A stretch of DNA of 14,749 bases from Acidobacteriota bacterium (GTDB taxonomy: Bacteria > Acidobacteriota > Terriglobia > Bryobacterales > Bryobacteraceae). A model generated the notes under the pieces. That model had not been told where the DNA came from and did no database searches. It saw only the letters and a list, made by a program, of their open reading frames with translations. Location of the stretch: the NCBI GenBank assembly GCA_026394095.1, contig JAPKYY010000092.1, forward strand, positions 1 to 14,749, written 5' to 3'. Below are positions 6,642 to 14,749 of this stretch, piece after piece. A program made the position numbers and the translations under genes. Each line of letters starts with the position of its first letter. Position 1 is the stretch's first letter.

Positions 6642-6878
6642 ATGGACGTAAGAGAAAAAGTTAAACAGATCATTGTCGAGCAGCTCGGTGTGGACGAGGC
6701 TCAGGTAGACGACACGGCAAGTTTCGTGGACGACCTCGGCGCGGACTCCCTCGACATCGTGGAATTAGTCATGGCATTTGAAGAAGCCTTCGGCATCGAC
6801 GTGCCAGATGAAGATGCTGAAAAGCTCACGACGGTTAAGGCCGCCATCGAGTACATCGACACCAAAAAGAAAAAGTAA
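6642..6878 (+). CDS. acpP: Acyl carrier protein
   Basis: A 78-residue acidic protein that carries growing acyl chains on a 4'-phosphopantetheine arm during type II fatty-acid synthesis in the cytoplasm. The attachment serine is S36 in the invariant GADSLD motif (33-38), followed by the helix [20 protein letters not shown] typical of AcpP. Length is normal for the family. The ATG at 6642 gives the expected [17 protein letters not shown] start; an upstream extension of the open frame is antisense to the C45 gene and is not part of the protein. It is the first gene of the plus-strand run, 15 nt before fabF, the common bacterial arrangement in which the carrier and the elongating synthase are made together. 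Confidence 0.97.
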   Translation: MDVREKVKQIIVEQLGVDEAQVDDTASFVDDLGADSLDIVELVMAFEEAFGIDVPDEDAEKLTTVKAAIEYIDTKKKK

Positions 6879-6893
6879 AATAGGCGGTTCCCC

Positions 6894-8135
6894 TTGCCAC
6901 GACGTGTTGTAGTTACTGGTATTGGGTTGATCTGCTCCGTTGGCAACGAAACCGAAGCGGTTTGGACGGCCATCAAAGAGGGCAAGAACGGCATTGCCCG
7001 GATTACCCTCTTTGACCCCGTCAATCACCCTTCGAAGATTGCCGGCGAAGTGAAGAATTTCGACCCCACAGCCTTCATCGACAAAAAAGAAGTCAAGAAG
7101 ATGGGGCGCTTTATGCATTTCGCGATTGCCGCAACGGACAACGCGCTGGCAATGAGCGGCCTCAAGATCACCCCCGATAACGCCGACAGGATTGGTGTGT
7201 ATATCGGGAGTGGGATTGGCGGCTTCGAAGTGATCGAACGCGAACACGAGAAGTTGCTGGCCGGGGGGCCGAGTAAAGTTTCCCCCTTCTTTATCCCCGC
7301 TTCGATTGTGAATCTGGCTGCGGGCCAGGTTTCGATTCGTACTGGGGCCAAGGGGCCGAATTCTGCTGTTGCTACGGCTTGCACTTCGGGTGCGCATGGT
7401 GTGGGTGATTCTTATCGCCTCATCCAGCATGGCTATGCGGATGCGATGATTGCCGGTGGCTCTGAAGCGGCTTGTACGCCACTGAGTGTCGCTGGCTTCT
7501 CCGCGATGCGTGCTCTGTCTACTCGTAACGATGACCCGGAACGTGCTTCGCGACCGTGGGACAAAGACCGTGACGGCTTTGTTGTTGGCGAAGGCTCAGG
7601 AATCTTGATTCTCGAAGAGCTGGAGCATGCCAAGGCTCGCGGTGCGAATATTCTGGCCGAAGTGATTGGCTATGGAATGTCGGGCGATGCGTATCATATG
7701 GCTTCTCCGAGCGAGGATGGCGATGGTGCACGGCGGGTGATGCTGAATGCGATGAAGGATGCCGGTATTGGCCCTGAGTCGATTGATTACATCAATGCCC
7801 ATGCGACTTCAACTTCTGCCGGTGACGTGATTGAGACGCGTGCTTTCAAGGCAGCGATGGGCGAGCGGGCTTATCAGATTCCGGTGTCTTCGACCAAGGC
7901 GCAGACGGGTCACCTTTTGGGTGGAGCTGGTGCGCTAGAGGCGGGCATTTGCGTGATGGCGATTCGGGATCAGATTGCTCCGGGAACGATGAATCTGGAG
8001 AACCCGGATGAGGGTTGTGATCTTGATTACATCCCGAATGCACCGAGACCGATGAAGCTTGATACGGTGCTATCGAATTCATTTGGATTTGGCGGCACCA
8101 ACGGGTGCCTGATCTTCAAGCGCTACGCTGAATAG
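6894..8135 (+). CDS. fabF: Beta-ketoacyl-ACP synthase II
   Basis: A 413-residue condensing enzyme that adds malonyl-ACP units to acyl-ACP in fatty-acid elongation. With the TTG at 6894 as the start, the catalytic residues fall at C163 (TACTSG), H303 (NAHATST), K335 and H340 (STKAQTGH), the positions known for E. coli FabF. This, and the absence of an ATG before residue 60, supports the unusual TTG start (LPRRVVVTGIG). A weak AGGCGG lies upstream. The Gly-rich NSFGFGGTNG near the C-terminus is also standard. Length is normal and the protein looks intact. It follows acpP closely and is 1 nt before etfB. Confidence 0.97.
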   Translation: MPRRVVVTGIGLICSVGNETEAVWTAIKEGKNGIARITLFDPVNHPSKIAGEVKNFDPTAFIDKKEVKKMGRFMHFAIAATDNALAMSGLKITPDNADRIGVYIGSGIGGFEVIEREHEKLLAGGPSKVSPFFIPASIVNLAAGQVSIRTGAKGPNSAVATACTSGAHGVGDSYRLIQHGYADAMIAGGSEAACTPLSVAGFSAMRALSTRNDDPERASRPWDKDRDGFVVGEGSGILILEELEHAKARGANILAEVIGYGMSGDAYHMASPSEDGDGARRVMLNAMKDAGIGPESIDYINAHATSTSAGDVIETRAFKAAMGERAYQIPVSSTKAQTGHLLGGAGALEAGICVMAIRDQIAPGTMNLENPDEGCDLDYIPNAPRPMKLDTVLSNSFGFGGTNGCLIFKRYAE

Positions 8136-8136
8136 T

Positions 8137-8892
8137 ATGAAGATCCTTGTCGCGATCAAGCAGGTTCCTGCTCGCGATTCTCTGTTGACCGCCGCTGCCT
8201 CGGGCAAGTGGATCGACGAGTCAAACCTCGAATACGAAATCAATGAGCCGGATGCGTATGCGCTGGAAGAAGCGTTGCAGCTGAAGGAAGTGCATGGCGG
8301 GGAAGTTGTGGCGCTTTGCGCCGGGCCGGACCGTGCGAGTGCCACTATTCGTGAGGCCCTGGCTAAGGGTGCAGACCGGGCGATTCATATTGCGGTGGAC
8401 GATATCGTGGAGTGGGATACCCTTGCCACAGCAAAGTTGCTGGCTGCTGCGGTAAAGACCGAAGCGCCGGATCTGGTGTTGACGGGCTTGCAATCCGACG
8501 ACGTAGGCGCGGGACAGGCTGGCGTGGTGATGGCGGAATTGCTTGGGCTGCCGCATGCCACGATCATCATGCAGGTGGATATCGAGGGCGGAATGTTGCG
8601 GGTGAAGCGTGAGCTTGAGGATGGATGGTTTCAGCATGTGGGGATGCCGCTGCCGGCGGTGCTGACGATTCAATCGGGCATCAAGAAGTTGCGCTATGCG
8701 ACGCTGATGGGAATCAAAAAAGCCAAGACGAAGGAAGTGAAGTCGCTGACGCCTGGGGATCTGGGTGTGTCGCGCATAGCTTCTTATGAGCTGGTGGGTG
8801 TGACGCTGCCGCAGAAATCGAAGCAGACTCAGATGCTCAAGACGGTGGCGGAGTTGGTAGAGAAGCTCAAGAACGAGGTGCATGTACTGTGA
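8137..8892 (+). CDS. etfB: Electron transfer flavoprotein, beta subunit
   Basis: A 251-residue subunit of the soluble ETF heterodimer, which takes electrons from acyl-CoA and other dehydrogenases. It starts MKILVAIKQVP, the usual family N-terminus, followed by INEPDAYALEEALQLKE (35-51) and the nucleotide-binding-type stretch LTGLQSDDVGAGQAG (about 115-129), then RELEDG and the long basic C-terminal part. Whether it binds AMP (ordinary ETF) or a second FAD (bifurcating ETF) cannot be settled by eye; the lack of a DGDT-type motif leans toward an ordinary ETF. The ATG is 1 nt after the fabF stop, and the stop overlaps the etfA start in GTGA, indicating translational coupling of the two subunits. 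Confidence 0.95.
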   Translation: MKILVAIKQVPARDSLLTAAASGKWIDESNLEYEINEPDAYALEEALQLKEVHGGEVVALCAGPDRASATIREALAKGADRAIHIAVDDIVEWDTLATAKLLAAAVKTEAPDLVLTGLQSDDVGAGQAGVVMAELLGLPHATIIMQVDIEGGMLRVKRELEDGWFQHVGMPLPAVLTIQSGIKKLRYATLMGIKKAKTKEVKSLTPGDLGVSRIASYELVGVTLPQKSKQTQMLKTVAELVEKLKNEVHVL

Positions 8893-9764
8893 GCGGAATT
8901 CTGGCTGTACTTGAGGCGGGGAATAAACTTTCGATCGAGACCATGGTTGCGGCGATGGATCTTGGGGCCAAGCTCGGTTTGAGCGTGCATAGTGTGGAGC
9001 CCGATGGTGTTTACACTGCCGACGGCTTTACCGATGGCTTGGCCGATTTAATTCGGGCAAAACAATTTCAGGTGGTTCTGTTTCCGCATACTTATCAGGT
9101 GCGGGATTTTGCTCCGAAGCTGGCGACTCGTTTCGACCGTGCGTTCATTTCAGATGTGATCCGGTTGCGGGTGGATGGCGGGGTGTTGTTTGTGACGCGG
9201 CAGTTGTTTCAGGGCAAGATGAATGCCGAGATACAGCCGCTGGGTGAGCCGGTGTTTCTGTCGTTGCAGGCTGGGGCTTACCGGGGAGGAGCGGGCGGGA
9301 GTATCCAAGTTGAGACGATGCCCGCCGCCAGCGCTGCGCCGAGACAGAAGCCGGAAGAGAAGTTTCGCGAGGCGGCTCGCGCAGTGGATTTGAGTGCGGC
9401 ACCGATTATTGTGAGTGTGGGCCGTGGCATCAAGGAAAAAGAAAATCTCTCGTTGATCGAGGATCTGGCGGGGGCGCTGGGGGCGGAGATTGCGGCGTCG
9501 AGGCCGATTTGCGATAACGGCTGGTTGCCGATGGAGCGCCAGGTGGGGAGTAGCGGGCAGACGGTGGCACCCAAGCTTTATGTTGCCGTTGGGCTGTCGG
9601 GCGCGATTCAGCATCTTGTGGGGATGCAGGGCGCAAAGACGGTTGTGGCGATCAACAAAGATGAGAATGCGCCGATTTTTGAAGTGGCCGATTACGGGAT
9701 GTGCGCGGATCTGTTTGAGGTGCTGCCGGCTCTGACGGCGGCGATTCGCGCAGCTAAGGGGTAA
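8889..9764 (+). CDS. etfA: Electron transfer flavoprotein, alpha subunit
   Basis: A 291-residue partner of EtfB that binds the redox-active FAD. The GTG start at 8889 overlaps the etfB TGA by 4 nt. The C-terminal FAD domain is well preserved: VGRGIKEKENL (about 177-187), ASRPICDNGWLP (about 201-212), RQVGSSGQ, and the ETF-alpha signature LYVAVGLSGAIQHLVG with VVAIN (230-256), ending in NKDENAPIFEVADYG. The protein is slightly shorter than the usual 310-330 residues, the difference lying in the N-terminal domain and linker. In the cell it should hand electrons to a membrane ETF:quinone oxidoreductase, which is not in this window; the quinol could then be used by the bc complex at the left edge. 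Confidence 0.95.
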   Translation: MSGILAVLEAGNKLSIETMVAAMDLGAKLGLSVHSVEPDGVYTADGFTDGLADLIRAKQFQVVLFPHTYQVRDFAPKLATRFDRAFISDVIRLRVDGGVLFVTRQLFQGKMNAEIQPLGEPVFLSLQAGAYRGGAGGSIQVETMPAASAAPRQKPEEKFREAARAVDLSAAPIIVSVGRGIKEKENLSLIEDLAGALGAEIAASRPICDNGWLPMERQVGSSGQTVAPKLYVAVGLSGAIQHLVGMQGAKTVVAINKDENAPIFEVADYGMCADLFEVLPALTAAIRAAKG

Positions 9765-9767
9765 GTT

Positions 9768-10181
9768 ATGCATTTGCTTGTTTGCCTGCTTTTGGCGGGG
9801 CTGGGTCTGTTTGGCCAGTCTGCTACTTTGACTGTCAACGTCAAAGGGTTCGGAAGCGATAAGGGCTCGGCTATGGCTGCGCTCTATGACGATGCGGGGG
9901 CTTATCCGACGAAGGAAGCAAAGTCCAAGGACAAGCAGATGGTGAAGATTGTGCAGGGAGTTGCTGTTTTCACTTTTAAGGGTGTTGCGCCTGGGACTTA
10001 TGCGGTGGCCGTGTATCACGATGAAAACGGGAACGGCAAGATGGATACGAACTTTATTGGGATCCCGAAGGAGAAGACCGGGGCTTCCAATGATGCCAAG
10101 GGCAAGATGGGGCCGCCGAAGTTTCAGGATGCCAAGTTTGTGGTGAGCGGGGATCTGGCGATTTCGATCACGATGCAGTAG
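9768..10181 (+). CDS. Secreted DUF2141 family protein
   Basis: A 137-residue exported protein with a short hydrophobic signal peptide (MHLLVCLLLAGLGLFGQSA). The DUF2141 pattern is clear: G-x-AMAALYDD near the start of the mature part, GVAPGTYAVAVYHDENGNGK (72-91), MDTNFIGIPKE (92-102), then GPPKFQDAKF (114-123). The D-E-N-G-N-G-K-M-D stretch looks like a calcium-binding loop, although metal binding in this family is not established to my knowledge. The fold is probably a small beta-sandwich in the periplasm or envelope. It begins 3 nt after etfA, so it is likely co-transcribed, but no functional link to ETF is evident. Its stop lies 4 nt from that of the convergent RraA-family gene. Confidence 0.87.
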   Translation: MHLLVCLLLAGLGLFGQSATLTVNVKGFGSDKGSAMAALYDDAGAYPTKEAKSKDKQMVKIVQGVAVFTFKGVAPGTYAVAVYHDENGNGKMDTNFIGIPKEKTGASNDAKGKMGPPKFQDAKFVVSGDLAISITMQ

Positions 10182-10182
10182 G

Positions 10183-10194
10183 CGGCTAGAGCCG
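10183..10194. terminator. Small hairpin between convergent genes, possible terminator
   Basis: CGGC-TAGA-GCCG followed by TTT sits across the junction of the two convergent stop codons. The stem is only 4-5 bp with a short T-run, so this is a weak candidate that might end transcription from the plus side. Confidence 0.2.
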
Positions 10195-10848
10195 TTTGTG
10201 CCGCTCAAAGACGGCGACAGGATCGTCGCCGCGCGCGAATTCTACGCGTGCTATGTCTTCGATGCCCATGACACGCTCGCATTCTTCGAGGACTGTCAGG
10301 GTAAGGTCTTTCGGGATCACCATCACGCCGTCGAGATCGCCGAAGATGAAGTCGCCGGGGTTGACGATGATCGATTCTGAGAGCTCACCGTGGATGCGGA
10401 TGGGGACCTGATAGTCGATCATCATCCAGCGGCCGAAGGCTTCAACCGGGTTGCGGTATCGGGAGAAGGTTGGGAAGCCCATCTCGATCAAGTGCCGGCA
10501 ATCGCGGACGCCGCCATCGACCAGCGCGCCTACTGCGCCGTGTGCGCGGGCAGAGGTGGCGCTGAGTTCTCCGTAGAGAGCTACGTTGAAGGGCGTGCCA
10601 GCGTCCCTTACTTCAATGCAGGGAGATGTCATCTCGTTGATCATGGCGAGGCGCTTGTAGCGCCTCGATTCGTCTTTGACGGTGGTGGAAGTGCCCTTGA
10701 CGGTGAAGGCGGGGGCGGCGAGTTTCATCTCTGGCGAAAGCGGGGTGAGGTGGTGCGAGGCGGCCTGATTGGGGTAGCCCATGTGATCGAGGACATCGAA
10801 GATGAGGGCGCCGTAGAGCTTACGGTAGCGGGCGCAGATGTTTAGCAT
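10186..10848 (-). CDS. RraA-family protein (HMG aldolase / oxaloacetate decarboxylase-like)
   Basis: A 220-residue cytoplasmic protein of the RraA-like fold. The core motif GELSATSARAHGAVGALVDG (93-112) followed by GVRD (113-116) contains the Arg-Asp pair that in 4-hydroxy-4-methyl-2-oxoglutarate aldolases binds substrate and metal. PGDFIFGDLDGVMVIP (164-179) is the other conserved block. Family members cleave or decarboxylate pyruvate-like acids with a divalent metal; some annotated 'RraA' instead regulate RNase E. The neighbouring mannonate dehydratase gene favours an enzymatic role in sugar-acid breakdown. The ATG overlaps the end of the mannonate dehydratase gene by 7 nt, with AGGA in the overlap region as a plausible ribosome binding site, so the two are probably coupled. 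The exact substrate is unknown. Confidence 0.85.
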   Translation of the reverse strand: MLNICARYRKLYGALIFDVLDHMGYPNQAASHHLTPLSPEMKLAAPAFTVKGTSTTVKDESRRYKRLAMINEMTSPCIEVRDAGTPFNVALYGELSATSARAHGAVGALVDGGVRDCRHLIEMGFPTFSRYRNPVEAFGRWMMIDYQVPIRIHGELSESIIVNPGDFIFGDLDGVMVIPKDLTLTVLEECERVMGIEDIARVEFARGDDPVAVFERHKRL

Positions 10849-11828
10849 GATCTTTTCCTTTGGAGCTGTAGGGCATCGAGGATGCCCCGGATGTAGCCTG
10901 CGGCGAAGACTTTGCCGGTGATGCCGTAGCCGGGGCGATGATTGGACTCACCTTCCATGGTGGGGGCATGGTCTGGCCGGAGGGGGCCGTGGAAGTTTGC
11001 GTCGAGGTAGACCTCAAGCATGGCGGCGAGGTTGGTGGGGCCGTTGTCGTGGAAGGTTTCGCGGAAGTGGGTGCGAGTGCCTGAGACGTCGCGCAGGTGG
11101 ATGAAGTAGAGGCGGCCGGCGGCGCACCACTCGCGGGCCAGGGCGGCGATGTCTTCTCCCATGAGTTGGAAGTTTGCCTGGCAGAAGGTGATGCCGTTGG
11201 CTGGGCCGGGGTGGAGGGCGAGGACGCGGCGGAAGGCGTCTGCGCTGGTGAGGATGCGGCCGATGCCACGGAGCGGGGAGATGGGTGGATCGTCCGGGTG
11301 GAGCGCCATGCGGATGCCGAGCGATTCGGCGACGGGCAGGATGGCGCTCAGGAAGTATTCTAGATTGGCCCAGATTTGGGCTTCCGGAATGACGCCCCAA
11401 TGCGTTGGGCCCTGGGCCTCGGCGTCGGCTTGTGAGAACTCGCTTACGAGGGCACCCTGGCGCTCTGGCGCGTCGAGGCGGGTGCGATACCAGCCGAGGC
11501 CGGCCATCCAGTTGTAGCAAACGAGGCGGACGTCGATTTCTGCGAGTGCATGCAAGATCGCAATGTAGTTCTCAATCTCCTGGTCGCGGCCTGGCAAACC
11601 GAGCTTGATCTTCTCTGCTGGTACGGGGTGGCTTTCTACGCCGGCGAAGATAAGGCCTGAGGTCTGTAGTTCTTCGCGCATGTTCAAGAGGACCGAGCTG
11701 TAGAGATCTCTGGGGGTTTGGGCGAGGACAGGCATCAGGCGGGCGATGCCGTGGGTGACGCCGGCTTGCGCTGCGAGGCGCATGCGGGAGGCGTCACCCG
11801 GTTCAAAGAGTTCGGCAAGCTGGATCAT
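10842..11828 (-). CDS. Mannonate dehydratase family protein (UxuA-like)
   Basis: A 328-residue TIM-barrel enzyme. UxuA converts D-mannonate to 2-keto-3-deoxygluconate in glucuronate breakdown. Visible family motifs are CYNWMAG (104-110), MALHPDDPP (174-182), GITFCQANF (212-220), FIHLRDV (242-248), HFRETFHDNG (254-263) and RPDHAPTMEGE (284-294). H177, C216, H244 and D286 fit the one-Cys, two-His, one-Asp metal set known for UxuA. It is shorter than E. coli UxuA (394), as are many homologues outside enterobacteria, but the motifs from barrel start to end are present. It lies 12 nt after the TonB-dependent receptor gene and overlaps the RraA-family gene, so all three look like one operon. Because the enzyme is not a close match to E. 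coli UxuA, a related sugar acid is possible and no symbol is given. Confidence 0.87.
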   Translation of the reverse strand: MIQLAELFEPGDASRMRLAAQAGVTHGIARLMPVLAQTPRDLYSSVLLNMREELQTSGLIFAGVESHPVPAEKIKLGLPGRDQEIENYIAILHALAEIDVRLVCYNWMAGLGWYRTRLDAPERQGALVSEFSQADAEAQGPTHWGVIPEAQIWANLEYFLSAILPVAESLGIRMALHPDDPPISPLRGIGRILTSADAFRRVLALHPGPANGITFCQANFQLMGEDIAALAREWCAAGRLYFIHLRDVSGTRTHFRETFHDNGPTNLAAMLEVYLDANFHGPLRPDHAPTMEGESNHRPGYGITGKVFAAGYIRGILDALQLQRKRSC

Positions 11829-11840
11829 GTTCTCTACAGG

Positions 11841-14749
11841 TTAAAAGTAGAGCTTCAAGCCGAGCTGGATGTTGCGCGGGCCGGAGTTGGCGGCAAGGCC
11901 GGTGATGGTGCCGAAAGCGCCAGCGTCGATGTTGCCGTTGGGGTTGCCAAAGGTGGGTGTGTTGAAGAGGTTGAAGGATTCGGCGCGGAACTGGAACTTG
12001 AAGCGCTCAAGCACGGTGAAGCTCTTGAGCAGCGAGAAGTCGATGTTGTTGAGGCCGTCTGTGCGGGTGCGCGGGAGGTTGCGGGCGACATTGCCGAAGG
12101 TGAAGGCCGGGGAGTTGGCGAAGGCTGCTTTGTTGAGCCAGGCGTCGATGGTGGGGTTGGCGGCGCTGGGGTCTCCTACGGCATTGGGCTTGCTGCTGCC
12201 GAAGGCGGTGCCGTTCTGACCGATGGAGATTACGTTGCCGCTCTGGAAGCTAGCGATGGTGTTGATCTGCCAGCCGCCGGCGATTGCCTTTACGACGCGC
12301 GGTGCTGATTTGGTTAGCGGGATCTCGTAGCTGGCGGAGAGGACGAGGCGCTGGGGCAGATCGTTCGATGAGACGGAACGTTCTGCGGCGATGTTGTCCC
12401 AGTTGCGGATGCCGTTGTCACCGCTTTCTGAGAAGCCGGATCCGCCGTCGCCCAGGTTATTGTCGATCAGCTTTGAGAAGGTGTAGGCGAGCAGGAGGCT
12501 GAGGCCTTGGGAGAAGCGTTTTTCTACGCGCAGGGTAGCGGCGTGGTAGATCGAGTCGGCAAGCGTGGCGTAGCCGCTGGCTCCAGAGAATTGAGGGTAG
12601 GTGTCGAGGAGGGTGGCGCGGGTGACCTGACGTTGCCCCAAGGCGAGGTTGGAGGCGATAGTGCCGAAGAAGGGATTGTCGACGAGTTGCTGCAACTGTG
12701 TGCCGAGGGATTGGAATTGCTGTGGGAGGTAATCGTAGTTGCGCCGGCCGGGGAGGCTGACGCCGCGATTGCCCATGTAGCCGGCTTCGACCAGCCAGCC
12801 TTTAAATAGCTCTCGCTGTAGAGAGAGACCCCATTGCTGAGCATAGCCTCGCTTGATGTTGCGGAGGTTGCCGCTGATGCCCTGACCGATGAGGCTCAGG
12901 GCACCCTGGCTGCTGCCGATGGGGCTGAGCTTGCCGTTGGGGAAAGGATTGGCGAGAGTTTCATTGGGTGTGAAGCCGCCGTCGATCGATGAGACGAAGG
13001 GGGTGTTGAGCGAGAAGCCGGTGCGGTCGAGGCCAACGTAGATGCCGGAGGTGGGCAGGTATGTAATGCCGTAGCCGCCGCGGAGGACGGTCTTGGGGAG
13101 GAACTGCCAGGCGAAGCCGAGGCGGGGCTGGAAGTTGGTGAGCTCCGCGTCGCGATGGCCTCGGGTGTTGCCGTTGACGCCGGGGAAGCTGAGGCCACCA
13201 CGAAGGTTGATACCGTTGATCGTGGATTTCACTTCGGGGTCGAAGTTGCTGATGGCGCCGTAACGATCGGTAATGCCGCCTTCGACTTCCCAACGGATGC
13301 CGAGGTTGAGGGTGAGCTTGGGAGTGATCTTCCAATCGTCCTGAGCAAAGACTGCAAAGTTCTTGACGGTCTCTGTGACGGGTGCGCCGAAGCCGACGCT
13401 GCCGCCATTGGGCGTGCCGAGCATGAAGGAAGCGAAGCCGAAGCCAGAGGTGGCACCGGCCGTATTTGGATTGGGCCCTTGAGTGAAGCCACGGCTGAAG
13501 CTGAAGCTGGCACCGGCTGCGCCCTGGGTGTTGTTGAGCTGATAGACGCGGTTGTCGCTGCCGAATTTGAAGGTGTGCTTGCTCCGGATCCAGGTGAGGG
13601 AGGCGGTGTAGCTGAAGGCTTTGTTCGATTGCACGAGCGTGTCGCCCTGGTCTGCGCCGACTGAGGTCATGTCGCTCATGTCGAAGCGCGGGAAGCTTTG
13701 CACCTGCATCAGGCCGTTGAGGCGGGCTGGGAGGGCGAGTTTGGTTGCGTCAAAGCCGAGGCTGCGGGTTTCTCGCTTGGGGTTGTAGAAGTTGAGGCCG
13801 GCGCGGGCGTCGAGCAGTAGGTTGGACTGCAGCGTGTCTGTGTAGCTGATGAAGGCGCTGTGACGCTGCAGGGGTAGATTGGAAGTTTGGATTTCGGCGA
13901 TGTTGTCGTAGAAGTTCGGGACACCCTGGACTGTCTTGTCATAGGTGTAACGGCCGGCGAGGCGGCGCGTTGGGGAGAGGTAGTGATCGAGGCGGAGGCC
14001 GAAGATGCGTTTGTCGAGCGGGGAGGAACCGACGCCAAAGAAGTTGTTGGCATTGGTGTTGGTGACGCCGACGGCGTTGGCGCGCGGGTAGAAATCATTT
14101 ACCGCGCGGGCTGTGGCTGAGAGGCGGTTTGTGGGGATGATGTTGCCGGGGAATTGGTCGCGGATGCGGTTGGCGGCGTTGGTGGGGTCGGTACGGGTGG
14201 AGAAGGGGTCGAAGACCTGGACGAGTGCGCCGGCACCGGTGAGTGTTTGTGAGAAGTTGCCGTTGCGTTGCAGATCGGTGGGGACACTGCGGATGGTGGT
14301 GGCGAGGGTGCGTTGTTTGAATTCTTCCCAGTTAAAGAAGAAGAAGGTTTGGTCTTTCTTGATGGGCCCGCCGAAGGTGGCGCCCCACTGATTGAAGGTA
14401 AGGGGCTGCCGGATGCGGCCGGCGCGGTTGGCGAAGAAATCGTTGGCGCGGAGCACCTTGTTGCGGAGGAATTCATAGGCACTGCCGTGGTACTGGTTGG
14501 TGCCGGATTTACTGGTGAGGTTGATGATGCCTCCGCCGGTGCGGCCGAATTCGGCGCTGGGGTTTCTGACGATCAGACGGAACTCTTCTGTGGCGTCGAC
14601 CGAGAGCTGAGTCTGGAGGCTGCCGGAGGTGAAGTTCTCTGAGGCGATACCGTCGACCATGTAGTTGTTGACGCCGGATGCGCCGCCGGCAATGGAGGCG
14701 CGGCCGCCGCCGAAGGCCGAGACGGGGAGGTCGCCATAGGAGCCGACGG
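11841..14749 (-). CDS. TonB-dependent receptor, Oar-like, 5' end outside window
   Basis: About 969 residues are visible; the gene runs off the right edge, so the signal peptide and the expected N-terminal carboxypeptidase-regulatory-like domain are not seen. The frame is open to the edge and reads a plug-domain stretch (GGGRASIAGGASGVNNYMVDG) upstream of the ATG at 14660, so that ATG is internal and not the start. Next come DATEEFRLIVRNPSAEFGRT and GGGIINLTSKSGTNQYHGSA, typical of acidobacterial Oar-like receptors, then FFFFNWEEFKQR and a long run of outer-membrane beta strands. The last residues, LGLKLYF, end in the aromatic residue used for outer-membrane assembly. Such receptors move oligosaccharides or siderophores across the outer membrane with energy from TonB. 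The downstream sugar-acid genes suggest a uronate-containing carbohydrate. Confidence 0.95.
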   Translation of the reverse strand, partial: VGSYGDLPVSAFGGGRASIAGGASGVNNYMVDGIASENFTSGSLQTQLSVDATEEFRLIVRNPSAEFGRTGGGIINLTSKSGTNQYHGSAYEFLRNKVLRANDFFANRAGRIRQPLTFNQWGATFGGPIKKDQTFFFFNWEEFKQRTLATTIRSVPTDLQRNGNFSQTLTGAGALVQVFDPFSTRTDPTNAANRIRDQFPGNIIPTNRLSATARAVNDFYPRANAVGVTNTNANNFFGVGSSPLDKRIFGLRLDHYLSPTRRLAGRYTYDKTVQGVPNFYDNIAEIQTSNLPLQRHSAFISYTDTLQSNLLLDARAGLNFYNPKRETRSLGFDATKLALPARLNGLMQVQSFPRFDMSDMTSVGADQGDTLVQSNKAFSYTASLTWIRSKHTFKFGSDNRVYQLNNTQGAAGASFSFSRGFTQGPNPNTAGATSGFGFASFMLGTPNGGSVGFGAPVTETVKNFAVFAQDDWKITPKLTLNLGIRWEVEGGITDRYGAISNFDPEVKSTINGINLRGGLSFPGVNGNTRGHRDAELTNFQPRLGFAWQFLPKTVLRGGYGITYLPTSGIYVGLDRTGFSLNTPFVSSIDGGFTPNETLANPFPNGKLSPIGSSQGALSLIGQGISGNLRNIKRGYAQQWGLSLQRELFKGWLVEAGYMGNRGVSLPGRRNYDYLPQQFQSLGTQLQQLVDNPFFGTIASNLALGQRQVTRATLLDTYPQFSGASGYATLADSIYHAATLRVEKRFSQGLSLLLAYTFSKLIDNNLGDGGSGFSESGDNGIRNWDNIAAERSVSSNDLPQRLVLSASYEIPLTKSAPRVVKAIAGGWQINTIASFQSGNVISIGQNGTAFGSSKPNAVGDPSAANPTIDAWLNKAAFANSPAFTFGNVARNLPRTRTDGLNNIDFSLLKSFTVLERFKFQFRAESFNLFNTPTFGNPNGNIDAGAFGTITGLAANSGPRNIQLGLKLYF

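Noticed and set aside
14641..14660. ATG at 14660 as the true start of the TonB-dependent receptor
   Set aside because: The frame stays open to the window edge with plug-domain sequence upstream, and no signal peptide follows this ATG.
11841..14749. Plus-strand open frames opposite the receptor gene
   Set aside because: They have alanine/glycine/glutamate-rich translations without motifs and mirror the codon structure of the receptor.

Overview
The window looks like chromosomal DNA of an acidobacterium, probably near Solibacter/Bryobacter. This is inferred from the high G+C content and a large Oar-like TonB-dependent receptor next to sugar-acid genes. It also rests on a cytochrome b fused to a di-haem cytochrome c, and on how the conserved proteins read. 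No rRNA or tRNA genes, CRISPR arrays or insertion sequences were seen. Genes are packed tightly and both window edges cut a gene.

Layout, left to right. (1) 1-1870, plus strand: the 3' end of a Rieske iron-sulfur protein gene, then a cytochrome b6-like protein carrying a C-terminal di-haem cytochrome c domain; together they form the core of a bc-type quinol oxidase complex. (2) 1867-4402, minus strand: a two-gene unit in which a small protein, after repair of one apparent frameshift, reads as a MoaD/ThiS/ubiquitin-like beta-grasp protein ending in Gly-Gly. It lies 2 nt upstream of a 719-residue DUF4132 protein. This pair is the most interesting item in the window. (3) 4482-5228: a small accessory patch with a HicB-like antitoxin lacking HicA, a small four-cysteine protein, and a possibly decayed gene junction containing an inverted repeat. 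(4) 5229-6602, minus strand: a secreted C45/phospholipase-B-like Ntn hydrolase. (5) 6642-10181, plus strand, probably one operon: acpP, fabF, etfB, etfA and a secreted DUF2141 protein. It joins fatty-acid elongation to an electron-transfer flavoprotein. (6) 10186-14749, minus strand: a TonB-dependent receptor (5' end outside the window), a mannonate dehydratase-like enzyme and an RraA-family protein, spaced as an operon and suggesting uptake and breakdown of a uronate-containing sugar.

Functionally, regions 1 and 5 are respiratory and lipid housekeeping, and ETF may feed electrons toward the quinol pool that the bc complex oxidises. Region 6 is a carbohydrate-use module. Regions 2 and 3 are the accessory part, whose biology is not established.
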